A stretch of DNA of 64,000 nucleotides from Selaginella tamariscina (lineage: Eukaryota; Streptophyta; Lycopodiopsida; Selaginellales; Selaginellaceae). Position 1 is the first letter of the stretch. Every line of letters begins with the position of its first letter. Under the pieces are notes generated by a model. That model saw only the letters and a list, made by a program, of their open reading frames with translations. It had not been told where the DNA came from and ran no database searches. Both the position numbers and the translations under genes were made by a program. Shown piece after piece: positions 34,905 to 49,274 of the stretch. The stretch spans positions 186,001 to 250,000 of the forward strand of contig PUQB01000287.1 in the NCBI GenBank assembly GCA_003024785.1, given 5' to 3'.

Positions 34905-35213
34905 AATGCTTCTACTTAATTTACTTGATTAATAAAACACACACACATATATATGCTGCTTAAATTACTTATTAGATGCATATAATCAGTTCTTTACACG
35001 CATGAAACCGTCATACACACACAGAACAGACATACACAGCTCATTGAAATATTGCTGTTCAGACTTGAGAAAGCAAACGTTTTTAGAACACCCCAGTTCA
35101 AAAACCATATATATCATTATGCGAAATACAGAAGAAGCATAGAAGCAAACATAGTAAGCATACCAACTTACTTGAAAGTAAAATAAGCAGCAAAAGATTA
35201 TTAACTACGTACC
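34905..35213. other. Intergenic region and beta-tubulin 3' flank
   Basis: Short AT-rich spacer with (CA)n at 34940. It should hold the tubulin 3' UTR next to 35213. No other gene is seen. Confidence 0.5.
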
Positions 35214-36902
<1,689 letters not shown>

Positions 36903-36907
36903 TTATC

Positions 36908-37381
36908 TGCAACACAACACTTTAAGAGCACAGCAAAGTAAAACCTTTTCAACAAAAAGGGCAGATCTAGTAACAGACAGAGAAATGTAGGCCATTCCAG
37001 CTCAGAAAATAAAACAATAAAAAACACAACTTCTCTTTCAGCGGCTGAAGGAGAGCCAAAAGCACACGAAAAACTAGATCAATGCAGATTCAAACATAAA
37101 TATAAAGAAGCTAGGGACGAATCAACAAAAGCCACATAGGAAACTGTAGAAGCGATTGCCTGCTAGAGTTGATGGTAGATCTAGCGAAGGCAATGCTTTT
37201 ATGGCAAAAATCACAAACACAGAAATGTAGGCAAGAAATCTGCAAAATCCTGATTTAAGGTAGCGACTTGCAGATTCATCTACAAATCGGTAGAAACACT
37301 TTAACTGACACACAAATAGAGGAATGAAGGCAAGAAAAGCGGAAAACACACAACTACAACAAGATCTAAGGCGCGGCTTAC
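36908..37381 (-). other. Leader intron of beta-tubulin
   Basis: On the minus strand CTCCGAG|GTAAGCC at 37381 is a strong donor, and TTGTGTTGCAG just before ATAATCGAAAATG is the acceptor. A 5' UTR intron is common in plant tubulin genes and often raises expression. Confidence 0.75.
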
Positions 37382-37474
37382 CTCGGAGACAAAGAACACA
37401 CAGATCTCGGATTACGGTGCCTTCCCTAAGCCGCCGACGAAGAGAAAGAGTCCACTCTAACCCAGGGTTTACGG

Positions 37475-37482
37475 TTTTATAT
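37475..37482 (-). promoter_or_regulatory. Beta-tubulin TATA box
   Basis: ATATAAAA on the minus strand stands about 95 bp upstream of the leader splice donor and just upstream of TAAACCCTGGGTTAG, a telo-box-like sequence common near plant translation and cell-growth genes. Confidence 0.6.
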
Positions 37483-37499
37483 CGGGGGCCGGATTAGAA

Positions 37500-37879
37500 A
37501 ACTGGATTGGACGCGGATTTAACGTCCGGGTTAGCCTACATTGAATTTCCATCTGGCGTCCGGATGCAAATGGCGGTGGGCCAGAGAATATTCCTTATAG
37601 ACACGGCTGGCATATTCTCTCTGTGGACTGGTATATTTCTAGGCATATTCTTTATCCACTGTCCTCGTCACGAATATGACGAGTGGACGAAATGTACCTA
37701 TCACGGCAGATATTTATCAATTTTGTGATTTATAATATCTAAAAAATACTATAAATATATTGTATAATGAATATAATGATTGTGATATATAATCTTAGAG
37801 ATATGATATATATGTCGTGTATATTGTAGGTTAGGATAACGATATGTTTGAATGGTGCCAGAAGTGAAGGGAATGTATG

Positions 37880-37939
<60 letters not shown>

Positions 37940-38847
37940 AAATATTAATATATTATATGAATATATATATTATGTATTATATATTATAAATATAATTAAA
38001 ATATTTAAGTAGACTTTGCAACAACCTACATTATTCAGTACAACGCAACAAAGATGTGAGACTCCGCTAAAATATAACTATATAAAAAACATTCATAATA
38101 CATTATGATATCAATAAAATCTGAAAAAGAATATTCACATAATTCGTTAGTTTTAAATACTATATAGTAACTGTCTTCTAATTAAATTTTAATATTATAT
38201 ATATACACGCTACAGGTGCAAATCACACAATGTATATTTAAAATAAGGAAATGTTTAAATGTCTAAATAAAATATAATTAGTAAATTTTAGTATTTTTGA
38301 ATATTACTACTTTTTAAATAGAGTTTAAAGCCATAATTTATATGAAAAATTAACACATTATGTTTAAATTCAACTAAGGTTTTTATTACGGTGCAACAAT
38401 AACGTCTCTATTCAAGACTCTAACGCCTTAAACATATTTTTTCTTATGATTATCTTATTTTAATAAAATTTAAAACCAAAGTAAAATTTAAAGCATTTAA
38501 TTAAAAGTATATCTTTAAGATAATTTTTAAAATTTAAACCCTCATTGATCAAACAGAATGCCAAAATAAATTTAATATTTAAGAATATACTTTTAAACAT
38601 ACATAGGTAAACATGTGTGTAATGAGACAATTAAATACGACACACGACATATGTAATTTGGAATAAAGATTTAATTATACAAAATCAAATTAATTGATTT
38701 CATCAGGATTAATAAAAGATGGAAAAGCAAGTTTTTTTAATTTTATTTTAATAAATCATTAATAATTACAATTTTCGTCATGCATTGTAGACCTTAAAGA
38801 ATAGCAATTAAATATCAACTCAAGAAATTCAAAATCAAGTTCAACGG
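37500..38847. other. Intergenic region between tubulin and RRM gene
   Basis: GC-moderate to about 37720, then very AT-rich. A (TA)n run of about 55 bp lies at 37881-37936. No supported gene; the open frame at 37507-37728 has no recognisable domain and overlaps the tubulin upstream region. Confidence 0.6.
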
Positions 38848-38921
38848 TTAATTAAACTGAACAGCAAGTTTAACACGTAGTTGCCTCCCATCACAGTCCT
38901 GCGTAAAATCAGTTTCAAAAC

Positions 38922-38974
<53 letters not shown>

Positions 38975-39146
38975 ACACAACATAAGTATAATGCATGTGT
39001 GGAAATCAGTACAACACTTCCTGAGCTTTAGATATTTTTCTAAAACATAATACATCTATGTTCATATGCAGAGTATGTATTAATACACACTGGTCATGTG
39101 TGTGTTAACATATGCTTGACACAAAGACACATGCATATATTAATAT

Positions 39147-39193
<47 letters not shown>

Positions 39194-39660
39194 ACCGCGC
39201 CATTGAGGGAGTGTATTGCATCCTGTGCCTCCTTCTGAGAAGACAATGTAACAAACCCGAACCCTCGAGATCTACCTGTGTCGCGATCGTATATTATCCT
39301 TGCCTCTATGACTGTACCATGAGATTTAAAAAACTCTTCAAGGCTTCCATTGTCCACTCCCCACGGAAGATTCCCCACGAATATCCTCGTATGTTCTGCT
39401 GATGAACTGCTTGACCTCTTCTGTGCTTCAGAGAAACTAACCTTAAGCTGCCTTCCTTGAACAACCTATAAACTTCAACACTAAATCTCTCTCTCTCTCT
39501 CTCACTCTACACACACATACACTCACACACACATACATGACCATCAATCTTTTCCAATGCTGCTTGAGCTAACTCATTTGTAGTAAACGTCACATACCCA
39601 AAACCACGACTTCTGCCAGTTTCTCTGTCACATATCACCTGTATTTAAAATATTCATATC

Positions 39661-39730
<70 letters not shown>

Positions 39731-40107
39731 GTTGTGGTTATATATCTTTTCATTTTGAAAACATATAAGTTATAACACATAGCATTCTTGTTAAAATATC
39801 CTAAGATTTTATACATAAATTATAATAATTAATTAAATTAAAAATTTAAAAATATTAAATTTACCTCCACTTCTTGAACGTGTTCAACAATTCCAACGTT
39901 TTGTAAAACCTTGGCAAGTGCTTCGCTGTCACAGCTCCATGGAAGATTCCCCACAACAAGTTTCCTATCGACAGGAATATTCTCGTTTCTCAAACACATT
40001 CTTCGCACAGTGGACTTGAATTTGGTGCCACGTGCCTGTGAGAGCCCCGTGTGCAGAAGTATACATCCATTCTTGTGCAAATAATTGCTCATCATCGCCA
40101 TAGCCAC
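38848..40107 (-). CDS. Two-RRM RNA-binding protein, probably organellar (cpRNP-like)
   Basis: Four exons, 39865-40107, 39537-39638, 39196-39465 and 38848-38898, splice into one open frame of 666 nt (221 aa). The N-terminus ([15 protein letters not shown]...; basic, Ser/Leu-rich) looks like a transit peptide. RRM1 has RNP2 KLVVGNLPW and RNP1 [12 protein letters not shown]2 has RNP2 RIFVGNLPW and RNP1 SRGFGFVTL. The linker is short and serine-rich ([12 protein letters not shown]). This layout is that of the chloroplast ribonucleoproteins (CP29/CP31 type), which bind and stabilise plastid transcripts; a mitochondrial relative is possible. The C-terminal exon ([16 protein letters not shown]) completes RRM2. 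Two introns start inside or next to (GT)n tracts. Confidence 0.87.
38920..38972 (+). repeat. (CT)n(CA)n microsatellite, intron 3 of the RRM gene
   Basis: CT run followed by a CA run, within the last intron. A second (CT)n(CA)n at 39149-39195 directly abuts the exon 3 donor on the minus strand. Confidence 0.9.
39659..39728 (+). repeat. (TA)n(GA)n microsatellite, intron 1 of the RRM gene
   Basis: About 26 bp of TA followed by about 44 bp of GA, just inside the acceptor side of the intron on the minus strand. Confidence 0.9.
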
Positions 40108-40278
40108 ATAACATTCAACAGTATATTCCTAAGTATACCGTAGAATCTTTTAAATATTAATCATCAAATGAGAATTTAATCACATTAGTACTAAAATTAA
40201 TTTAGGGTTCGCATTGTACAAATTGGCGCGACCAGGACAGGTCAGCTAGGGCTTCTGGAAAGCGCAGGTTAGATTCTT

Positions 40279-40280
<2 letters not shown>

Positions 40281-40345
<65 letters not shown>
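40281..40345 (+). repeat. (CT)n(TA)n microsatellite in the Agenet copy A leader
   Basis: About 40 bp of CT then 25 bp of TA, between a probable leader exon ending GCGCAG (40266) and the coding start. Confidence 0.85.
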
Positions 40346-40350
<5 letters not shown>

Positions 40351-40372
40351 AGTAGTTGTTTTGATTTTAGAA

Positions 40373-41140
40373 ATGCTACACATTCCATACGATGTGGGTG
40401 AAGAAGTAGAAGAGAAAACCAACAAAGAAGGCTTCCGTGGAGCGTGGTTTCGTGTCATTGTAGGTTTTTGTATATATAAATATGTGTGTGGGCATATAAC
40501 CTATTTGATTTTTCTACAGATTGAACAGATAACCACAAAAAACAACCAAACGTATTGCCATTTGAAGTACAAGGATTTTGATGGTATCGTATTTAATATT
40601 TCCTTATATATATATATATATATCATGGTCTCCTTGGTTTTTTTATAATAGTGTTAAACTTTATGAAATTATCTTTTAAATTTTATAATAATATTGGTAT
40701 ATATTATAGATAAAACGATTGTAGAGCCTTACCAGCATCTACCCGGCGTGCCTCCAACGGGCTGGAAAGAGCCAATGCTGAGGCCCAAGTAAGTTCTGTG
40801 TGTGTTTGTTATAGACATTGTTGTACATATACGCACATTAACGTTTATACATAACGTATTATATGCTTGTGCATATATATACGTACCTATACAGATACAC
40901 TCAAAAAAGCATATACTATGTTATTTAATAACAAACAAATACACACACACACATGTACATATATTTATTATTAGTAGAATTTGTTCAGGTATCCAGACGA
41001 TCCACACGAGAGTGTGAGAGTTGTTCGACAGAGGCCGTGGGAGGCCGGTGATGAAGCCGATTGGCTATACAAGGGCGCATTTTGGACGGTTAAAATTGTG
41101 GAAATCATAAATAAAATGAAGGTCAAGGTATATATGTAGT

Positions 41141-41172
<32 letters not shown>

Positions 41173-41662
41173 TATATGGTTGTTATTTATCCTATACAAA
41201 CACAACATATACATAATACAGGTGTGCAATCCTCCATACACGAATATATTCATATATTTATTTCTATGCAAGTAATACATGAGTATATCTGTATCACTAA
41301 AACCGCACATATATGCATGTTGTATATACCTGCATACTTGTACATTAGATAATAGTACATTGATATATTATCTAGACATATATATATGTATCTCTATATA
41401 TGAGTATTATGTGTGTGTGTGTGTGTGTGTGTATAACTGTATGGAGCAGGTTGTATTGCCAGTGCCACCGTATGGGGAAGGGGGGGAATACGTGGCACCT
41501 GTAAAGAAGCTGAGACCGGCAGTAACTTGGTCGGATGAGCACGGGTGGAGGCTACCGACAAATACTCCGGCTAAGCTCGTATATAACAATGATGAATGCA
41601 TTGAAGCTCTCAAACTATGGAGTCCATGTTTTGAAGACTTAGATAACCCTTGTCCAGAGTAA
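40373..41662 (+). CDS. Tandem Agenet-domain protein, copy A (intact)
   Basis: Exons 40373-40459, 40520-40583, 40710-40788, 40989-41127 and 41450-41662 join by GT-AG introns into 582 nt, 193 aa with no stop. The first Agenet (plant Tudor-like) unit contains VGEEVEEKTNKEGFRGAWFR, then HLKYKDFDG and LPGVPPTGWKEPMLRPK. The second contains WEAGDEADWLYKGAFWTVKI, then YGEGGEYVAPVKKLRPA and HGWRL. The C-terminus is NDECIEALKLW...LDNPCPE. Agenet pairs in plants often read histone tails or act in RNA/chromatin processes; no catalytic domain is present. A leader exon probably lies near 40200-40266. Related relics lie at 42970, 55398, 58918 and 59775, all on the same strand. Confidence 0.85.
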
Positions 41663-42960
41663 GTTAATGTCCGCTTAATTATCTTTAGTTACTCTTAATT
41701 GTAGTTTTATATAGATAGAAGTGTATATGTGTGTATAGAACAGATATATATAAAACACTACACACATCTCTCAAAGAATATAATTAGACGTATAAAAATT
41801 TATAGTGTAAAGATAATAATTAAACATGTAATAGTGCTCATTAATGTAGTTATATTTATATGTAAACATCTAATTAACAAAATAAATAGTGTTATTTTAA
41901 ATATTATATCAGCTGAAAAGCTTTTTATGAAAATTTACTATTATACTGTTCAAACTTGTACACAGGTTTAAATGTTATAAATTGTAAATTCAATTACAAT
42001 TAGTTACTTCATTTTATAATCAAATATAAAATGTATATAATTTTGTGCCAGAATTTTCAATACCACTATTTTTATTTTTCCAACTAAAATTTCTACATAA
42101 TATACATATAAACAGTTAATTTCTTAACAATATACATATAAAATATAAACAGTTTTTTACAATATAATATTATAAGCATAATAAAGCTATATTCTATAAA
42201 TGTAAATTAATTAAGTATTCTAGGCATTTTTGTTTTAAATGATTGTAACTACAATAGTAATACATTAAGGTAGTGTTTAAAGATTAAATATCATCAATTA
42301 CAAATAATTCATAAAAAATATGTAAACTACATATCAAATTTTAATTTTAAAGTTCTAAGGTATGGGATATATACTTAAACATGAGATTAATCAACTGACT
42401 TATATTTTTTTTTAATAAAAAATATAAGATTGTTAAAATATATTGGTATATACTTCAATATTCCAACAAGTAAAGAGAAAGTTCAAAAATCTCCCATGTG
42501 AACGACAAGAGTTAATTTAATATATAAATACACATACAATTTATACTAGATGAATTAACGCAAGTTTAAGAGTATATTTAATGTACAATATACGTTTACG
42601 TATCTGTATCTCCATGTATTATATATGTATATAGACATGTAGAACACAATCACATGATACAATAATGAATGTAATTCGGTTTATAGTTTAACTAATATAT
42701 TAATTAAGAATATATATATCAATGTCTAGATTGATATTTCTTAAATTCGAGTTGAATAAAAACTAGCTAATAATTATTTTCTAATTGATTTACTGTTTAA
42801 AACATAAACTTTATCCTTATAATTGTAATTCTAAAAATTATTGTAAGAGAAAAATATTATCAATTTATTCAAATATACAGTAAAATATTTCACTCACGTC
42901 GTTAGCTATAAAACTTCATTTGTGTTAAACGAATACTTAATGGGATCAAATACTTTCTAT
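41663..42960. other. AT-rich spacer downstream of Agenet copy A
   Basis: No coding signal recognised. Very AT-rich, with scattered ATACATATAAA phrases. Confidence 0.55.
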
Positions 42961-42967
42961 TATATAT

Positions 42968-43022
42968 AGTGGTTCCGAATATGGTTTGGAAGGTAGGCGA
43001 TGATCCGGAAAGGTGGACAGAG
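42968..43022 (+). pseudogene. Fragment of a second-Agenet exon
   Basis: GTGGTTCCGAATATGG followed by GGAAGGTAGGCGATGATCC reads WKVGDDPE. It aligns with the exon 4 region of copies A and C (WEAGDEADW; GTGGTTTCAGATGG in copy C). It stops at a (CA)n tract at 43027. Confidence 0.5.
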
Positions 43023-43057
<35 letters not shown>

Positions 43058-43059
43058 TT

Positions 43060-44059
43060 TGTTCATCGTGTGTGTGTCCCTTATTCATACACACACATAA
43101 ACAGACATACTTTGTACACAATACAGATATTTCTTTCTAAGCATACTTGTATATAGTGTCATCTTCACTGTATGTATATACTTTTAACAGAGTATACAAA
43201 TGTGCATAAAGTGTACTGTACATGACTGAACTCTGATAAACTGAGAGTGAACTTCTTTATCTTCAATGTTAAATTTAACTAATCAAATTAATTGTAATTA
43301 AACATTAGTTCAATGACCGTTGATTTAGAACTAGAATAATTTATATTATAATTAACATTAATAACATGTTTTGATCGATTTGCGTTTGGGAAAGGAGACG
43401 CAACAATTAGGTAGTTAATTAGGAAAAGTATATTTAAAAAAATTAAGTCATACCTCATTCTTCATAAAGTAAATCGATTGTCATTAATTTTTCTTAAAAT
43501 ATAACAAATTTAATTATATGTACATAATATATAAAAGATTGTACGCGCGCGCGTAAATTGCATGGTATTGTACACGAATTTTCTATAGGCTAGGTTATAT
43601 ACTTGTGAGTTCAAAATATAATCTAATTAATATATTAATTAGATTTAATAAGATTTAATAACTAAACATGCATGGGTATGGCCCCTCTCAATGTACACAG
43701 ACACACACAAATACGAATATACACCTAATTTTCCACGCACGGCACGCACACATATGTGTGTTGAGGTTATAATTTGAAGTGATTACACGTAGATTATTAT
43801 ATGTTTGTTATCGATAAATTAAATATTTTATATTTTAATTAAAAGTTTAATAAAATATATGGGAATAACCAAACTATAACAATCTACAATTATAAATTAA
43901 AAGAATACAAATTTTAAAACATAAACATCAAAAATTTATAAGAAAAATATACTTTTTTCCTCGTTCTTGCAACCTTAATATAATAATGAATATTAAATGT
44001 AAACTTTTCAAACTCATGTACGGTGTAATAGATTTTAAATAATTGTTTATATATTATAT

Positions 44060-44114
<55 letters not shown>

Positions 44115-44549
44115 AGTCATGTGATGTACTAAATGTCAGCAGCTTGTGTTTAATTATTCATACAACTTTAATATTTATATTGTTTAATTTAAAATAAAAA
44201 ACTTATTATTAAATTTTTGTTAAATGGGGAAATGATTAATTACACTCATTTTAAATACAATGGTGTATTATATGTTTACCTTTATTTTATTTTGTAAAAG
44301 TAAAAAGTAAAACAATTGTTTATTCAGGTTCATACTAAACATAAATTTATACAAAAAGAATATATTATTAAAGTATGATATAAAAAACCAATTTCATAGT
44401 ATATTTTATCAAAGTATTAAAGTATTAAAAAAATTTCACAATGTTTATATTTGGAAATGTTAATCATGAAATTAAAAATTTAATCATGAGAATTTAAATT
44501 TAAAATAATGAAAATTGAATAACAAATGTAAAATATTAAAAAGATGATC
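43060..44549. other. AT-rich DNA with one unit of the ~1-kb repeat
   Basis: From about 43720 the sequence matches stretches near 49740, 51740 and 53060; see the repeat entry. A (TA)n run lies at 44055-44111. No gene is seen. Confidence 0.55.
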
Positions 44550-44755
44550 TGAAAGAGCAGATATATTAAATGAAAATATGATATATTAGTTTACAAAAAA
44601 CCCTGCTTATATACAGGAGGTCTCCTGCCACGTGGCACATATGCGACACGTGGCGCTGACACATGGGGGCCAGATCACCACCCATGTGTCACTATGCATG
44701 TGCGTATATACACATGCGTATATACGATACGTTACCTAATATACAGTATCTTACA
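44550..44755 (-). repeat. 3' LTR of gypsy element 2
   Basis: On the plus strand it runs TGAAAGAGCAG...CAGTATCTTACA, so it has TG...CA ends on both strands. Both LTRs carry the phrase CCACGTGGCACA and an inverted pair TGCGTATATACACATGCG. Confidence 0.92.
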
Positions 44756-47700
44756 CTATCCTCCCCTCTGCGGCTGTGTAGATGGTGATGGATCTGATGG
44801 TCCTGGATCCATGTGAGCTGGGCCATCTAAGGTATGACCAAATGTACTCAACGAGTCTCGAACGACAAACCGTTTCATTCGAACCACGTGAACTATCTCA
44901 ACCTCATGAGATCCCACCAACTTTACTTGATATACCTGAGGACCAACCTTTCGGAGTACTCGGTAGGGACCAAGCCACTTGTGTAATAAACCAGTTGCAA
45001 GCCCAGGTGCAGTCAGCTTGGGAAAACGTACCAGGACTAAGTCACCGTCAGCAAAATCTGGTGGAATTTGATGTCGTGTATTGTAAGAAGATTGCTGCCG
45101 CATTTGAGCTCGACCAAGATGTTCAGCAGACTCTGCACGCAGAAGAGGCAAAACAGCATCCAAATGTCGAGCCCACATCTTTGCATCCTCGGCACGTGGC
45201 AGATTCGATGATAACCCCAATTCACTAGGCAACTTAGGATCATATCCATACAATGCCTTGAATGAGAGATACCAATCGAACTCTGAATGCCTGTTACATA
45301 AGCAAATCTCAAACATCGCAAATACCAATCCCAGTCCGTGTGATTGAAGTTCACATACTTCGAGATCATACCCTTGAAGGTCCGATTCAATCGCTCCACC
45401 AAACCATCAGTTTGTGGATTGATACGGAGAGGGCAAATGAATGTTTTACCCCTAACCTCTCACACAACACTCGGAATACCTCTGCAATGAAAGCGGGGCC
45501 ATTGTCTGATAACATCCGCTCTGGACAAGAATGCTGCAAAACCACATTATCGAACAGAAACAAAGCTGTTGACATGGCAGTTGCATCCGGAAGAGCACCA
45601 ACCTCACCCATCGAGTTAAATAATCGGATACAACAATGATGTACTGGTTACCTTGAGAAGAACGTGGAAAAGGTCCCATTAAATCCACTGCAATTAACTC
45701 AAAAGGGCGAGAGACATTGATGGATTCCAACACCCCATGGCCCGAGTCGTAGAGGAATTCCGAGTTTGACAAGTGGGACAACTTTGAATATACCTGATCA
45801 CATCACCACGCATGCTGGCCAATAAAATGATCGGCGCAGCTTCTCCAACACTCGTTGGTGACCAAGATGACCTCCAACAATAGGTGAATCATGATATGCT
45901 CGAAGAAGGTGTGGAACATATGTAGAGGGTACAGCCAAACGCCATCTGTCCTCTGGATTTGTCCCAATAAAATACAATAAACCATCCTGAAGTCGAAACT
46001 GAGCATGATATTGTCGAAACCGAGGTTCGGAAGACGGATTGCAAACGCATCGCGTAATTGCCTCGTCCATGGTTCATGTTTTTGAGCATCCTGCCACTGT
46101 TCCAAGGATGGTAAGTCGGCATCGAATACCTGAGGGGCTTGTATCAAACCGAATGCTGCAGCTACTGCATGAGCAGGCAAAGTGGAATCGGAGAGGGGTG
46201 CTCGAGAAAGTGCATCCGCATCCACCATTGTTCGCCCAGGCCTGTGCACCACCTTAAAGTTATATACCTGGAGACGTAATGCCCATCTGGCTACGCGACC
46301 CACTAAATTCTTCCGTTTTAATAAGGAAGTGACAGCAGCATGATCACACTCCAAAAGTGTTTCACTCCCATGTAAGTAGGCATGAAGTCGTTCAAAACCC
46401 CAAACAGCAGCAAGGCATTCTTTTTCAGTAGTGGAATAATTCCGCTCAGCCGGCGTGAGTACTCGACTAATGTAAGCCACCGGGTGTCGAATTGAAGAAT
46501 CCACAGCATCAGTTTGCATCAATACACCACCAATACCAACATCTGAGGCATCTACTCGTAAAATGAACGGACGAGTAAAATCTGGGTATTGAAGCAATGG
46601 TGGAGTTGTCAGGAACTCTTTTAACTGGTCAAATGCCTGCTGACACCTGCGAGTCCACCTGAAAGATACCTGTGGACGAACTAACTCCCGAAGAGGGGCA
46701 GTTCGATCAGTGAGATGATCGATGAATCGACCCAAGTACTGCACCGTGCCCAAGAAACGCTGGACTTCCTGTACTGTACGGGACGAGGGAACTCTCGAAC
46801 AGCTCGCAACTTCATTGGATCCACCTGTAAACCCTCTCGAGATATACGGTAACCCAAGTAAGTGGTGTCGGTCGAACCAAACACACACTTTTCAAGTTTC
46901 AACTTCAGGCCAACTTCTCGAAATCGATCAAGAACGCGCCGTACATCACGAATGTGATCCTCCCAAGAACCAGACCCATGAATGAGCACATCGTCGATAA
47001 AATCGGCAGTGATATCAGGCATATCGGAAAGAAGCTCATCCATCATGCGTTGAAAGGTGGCAGGAGCTGAAGTCAATCCAAAAGGCATGACCAAAAACTC
47101 GTAAAGACCAAATGGTGTCCGGAAGGCCGTTTTTGGAATATCCTCCTCAGCCATAGGAACCTGCCAATATCCTGATGCCAAATCCAACTTAGTAAACCAT
47201 CGACTCTGACCCAAACGATCTAATAGATCGGCAGAGTTCGGAAGTGGATAGACATCTTTGATGGTAACATCGTTAAGAGGTCGGTAATCCACACAAAATC
47301 GGAGAGATCCATCAGGCTTGGGAACCAAATGAGGTTCACATGCCCATGGACTCCGTGACGGACGACACACTCGTTTACCAATCATATCAGTAACAGCTGT
47401 TCGCATGGCTGATAACTCCTTTGGTGACCTGCGTCGAACCGGGACTTTGAAAGGCTTTGCATTGCCGGTGGGTATACAGTGTCGAGTCTTCACACGTGCA
47501 CCTTGGGACAGATCAAATTTGAACAAACTTGCATACTTTCTTAAGTTGTTCGATGCAGTGTGCTCGACACTCAGGTGACGGATCCGGCATTTGAACCTGT
47601 TGAGATGAACACCACCCAAGACCGGAATCAAAGGAGCTGTATGCGTGATACAAACAGCAACAAACTTCTCTGGACGTAAAGGAACAGACTGCAAAGACAC

Positions 47701-47949
47701 AGACTCCAAGCGTAATACAGGAGGAGAGAGTGAAAAATCACATGTACCTTTCGACTGCTTTAACCAATCACATCCCAGAATGATGTCAAAGACCTGGGAA
47801 GGGACAACCCTAAGAGACCCAGAGGGAAACTTACAGTTGGCACCCATAACCAGCGTAGTCGAAGTGGTGTACTGTGATACTGCACGAGACTGCCCATTAC
47901 CATATAAAATGTGCAAGACCTTATCTGCTCGTCTAAGGGTAATGAGCAC
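44756..47949 (-). pseudogene. Ty3/gypsy pol of element 2 (RT, RNase H, integrase)
   Basis: Reverse transcriptase lies at 47949-46681: VPKPDGSLRFCVDYRPLNDV, FTKLDLASGYWQV, PFGLTSAPATFQRMM and the catalytic FIDDVLIHG. RNase H lies in 46888-45803: LRVDASDVGIGGVLMQ, ERNYSTTEKECLAAVWGFE, CDHAAVTSLL and DADALSRAP. The integrase zinc finger starts at HDSPIVGGHLGHQRVLEKLR (about 45860); core motifs are IAVDLMGPF, MLSDNGPAF and VERLNRTFKGM. The tail (45328-44756) has GDLVLVRFPK and WLGPYRVLRKVGPQVYQVKL, with no chromodomain. Frame shifts near 46750, 46000, 45790, 45550 and 45350 separate the blocks; all key motifs survive. Confidence 0.92.
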
Positions 47950-48284
47950 CGATGCGCCAGAGAAGTAGTTATGGAAGACATACTAGATCCTGTATCCACA
48001 AGCACTGTGACTGAAACATCATTCACTCGTGCAGAAAATGTGAAAACTGGATGATTTGGTGGAACTTGCAACCCTTGATATGCATAGCGAAAAAACATGG
48101 AGGTGAGTTCCATCGCACGGGATCCCTCCGTCGCCCGTACGATTACTGGTTTTCCGCAACAGATCCACCGCAAGAGAGCGTCATCATCTGGAAGCTCATC
48201 ATCAGACATAATGGCCGCCACAGGTACACCATCCGGAACATATGGTCGCCAGCCTGGATGTGGTGGACGCCAATCAGGATACAC
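47760..48284 (-). pseudogene. Zinc knuckle and protease region of element 2
   Basis: This frame carries a retropepsin active-site motif VLVDTGSSMSSITTSLAH with an intact DTG. It overlaps the end of the gag frame; the CCHC-type knuckle region of gag lies at the junction, just upstream in this second frame. Confidence 0.75.
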
Positions 48285-49222
48285 ATCGCATGCCCGCCAA
48301 GTATGTCCAGGTGCCCAACAGGCCCAACAATGAACTTGATTGGGTGACCTGCATTGTTCCGATTCCTCCTGTCACGAATCCGTGGATTTTGACCACCACG
48401 GGCAGGAACTGGAGCAGGTGCAGGACGATTTCGTGGAGGTGGTCCACGGGGTGGGCCCCGAGGTCGACCACGAAAGGCTTGTCGTGCGGGCACATATGCA
48501 GCAGCATCAACCTCCATTGGATCAGCACGCTGAACAAGAGGAGCAGGTAACCCAAGGGGAACACGGCCCTCACCAGGCACCAACTCAAAACGTTGAGCTA
48601 GTGCAAAAGCTTCCTCCAATGTGGTAGGACGAAGAGCCCGAACGAATCGAACAAGTTCGGGTCGCATAGTTGGCCATAACATACCGAGCTTAATAGGCTC
48701 AGGCATGTTAGGATATGCACGCCGAACTAAATCCCCGAACCTAATACTGAACCGCATAACAGACTCACCAGGATGTTGTCGTATCGCATGCAGTTGTTGG
48801 AAAGCATCATCTGAATCCTCAACTTTGCCAAACGTACGTTTGAGGCATTCCGTTAACCGATTACTATTGGCTTGAATCTCCGCAGCCAATCCATTATACC
48901 ACTTGAGCGCAGGGCCTTCCAAACATGTAGGGAATTCTCTGAGAGCACGGGCCTCATCCCAACCATGGTAACGAACAATGACTTGGAAATGATCAAACCA
49001 GTGGTATACATCATCTCCCGGATCACCACAAAAAGATCGGGGTCGAACCCTCGGATTTGTGGCCTGTGAAGAAGATGAAGGAGTACTAGAAGCAGATCCC
49101 CCGGCATGAGGCTCAGACGGGGAAGAGGAGGACGGACCCTCAACAAAGCGCTCCAACAACTTAGTTTGTGCATCAATAGCAGTAGCAATAATGCTAAAAG
49201 CCGTCTCCATGTTCATTGTCAT
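48143..49222 (-). CDS. Gag of gypsy element 2
   Basis: The 359-codon frame opens 52 bp inside the 5' LTR boundary. It has a serine-rich N-terminus and the retrotransposon gag core (FCGDPGDDVYHWFDHFQVIV, CLEGPALKWYNGL, QLHAIRQHPGESVMRFSIRF). A proline/arginine-rich nucleic-acid-binding stretch follows (RPRGPPRGPPPRNRP). The last 60 or so residues look out of frame, since the expected zinc knuckle continues in the neighbouring frame. Confidence 0.85.
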   Translation of the reverse strand: MTMNMETAFSIIATAIDAQTKLLERFVEGPSSSSPSEPHAGGSASSTPSSSSQATNPRVRPRSFCGDPGDDVYHWFDHFQVIVRYHGWDEARALREFPTCLEGPALKWYNGLAAEIQANSNRLTECLKRTFGKVEDSDDAFQQLHAIRQHPGESVMRFSIRFGDLVRRAYPNMPEPIKLGMLWPTMRPELVRFVRALRPTTLEEAFALAQRFELVPGEGRVPLGLPAPLVQRADPMEVDAAAYVPARQAFRGRPRGPPRGPPPRNRPAPAPVPARGGQNPRIRDRRNRNNAGHPIKFIVGPVGHLDILGGHAMCILIGVHHIQAGDHMFRMVYLWRPLCLMMSFQMMTLSCGGSVAENQ

Positions 49223-49274
49223 GGAAACAAGAAAAGAAAAGGCGGAAGAAAGGAATACCCAACTTCTCCACCAA

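Noticed and set aside
37507-37728. 73-codon frame upstream of beta-tubulin
   Set aside because: No domain. It lies in the promoter-side flank, and AGAATATTC-type phrases there also occur in other non-coding parts.
48051-48627. Plus-strand frames opposite gag of gypsy element 2
   Set aside because: They are shadows of the minus-strand gag/protease coding sequence, whose motifs (LVDTGSS, retrotransposon gag core) are unmistakable.
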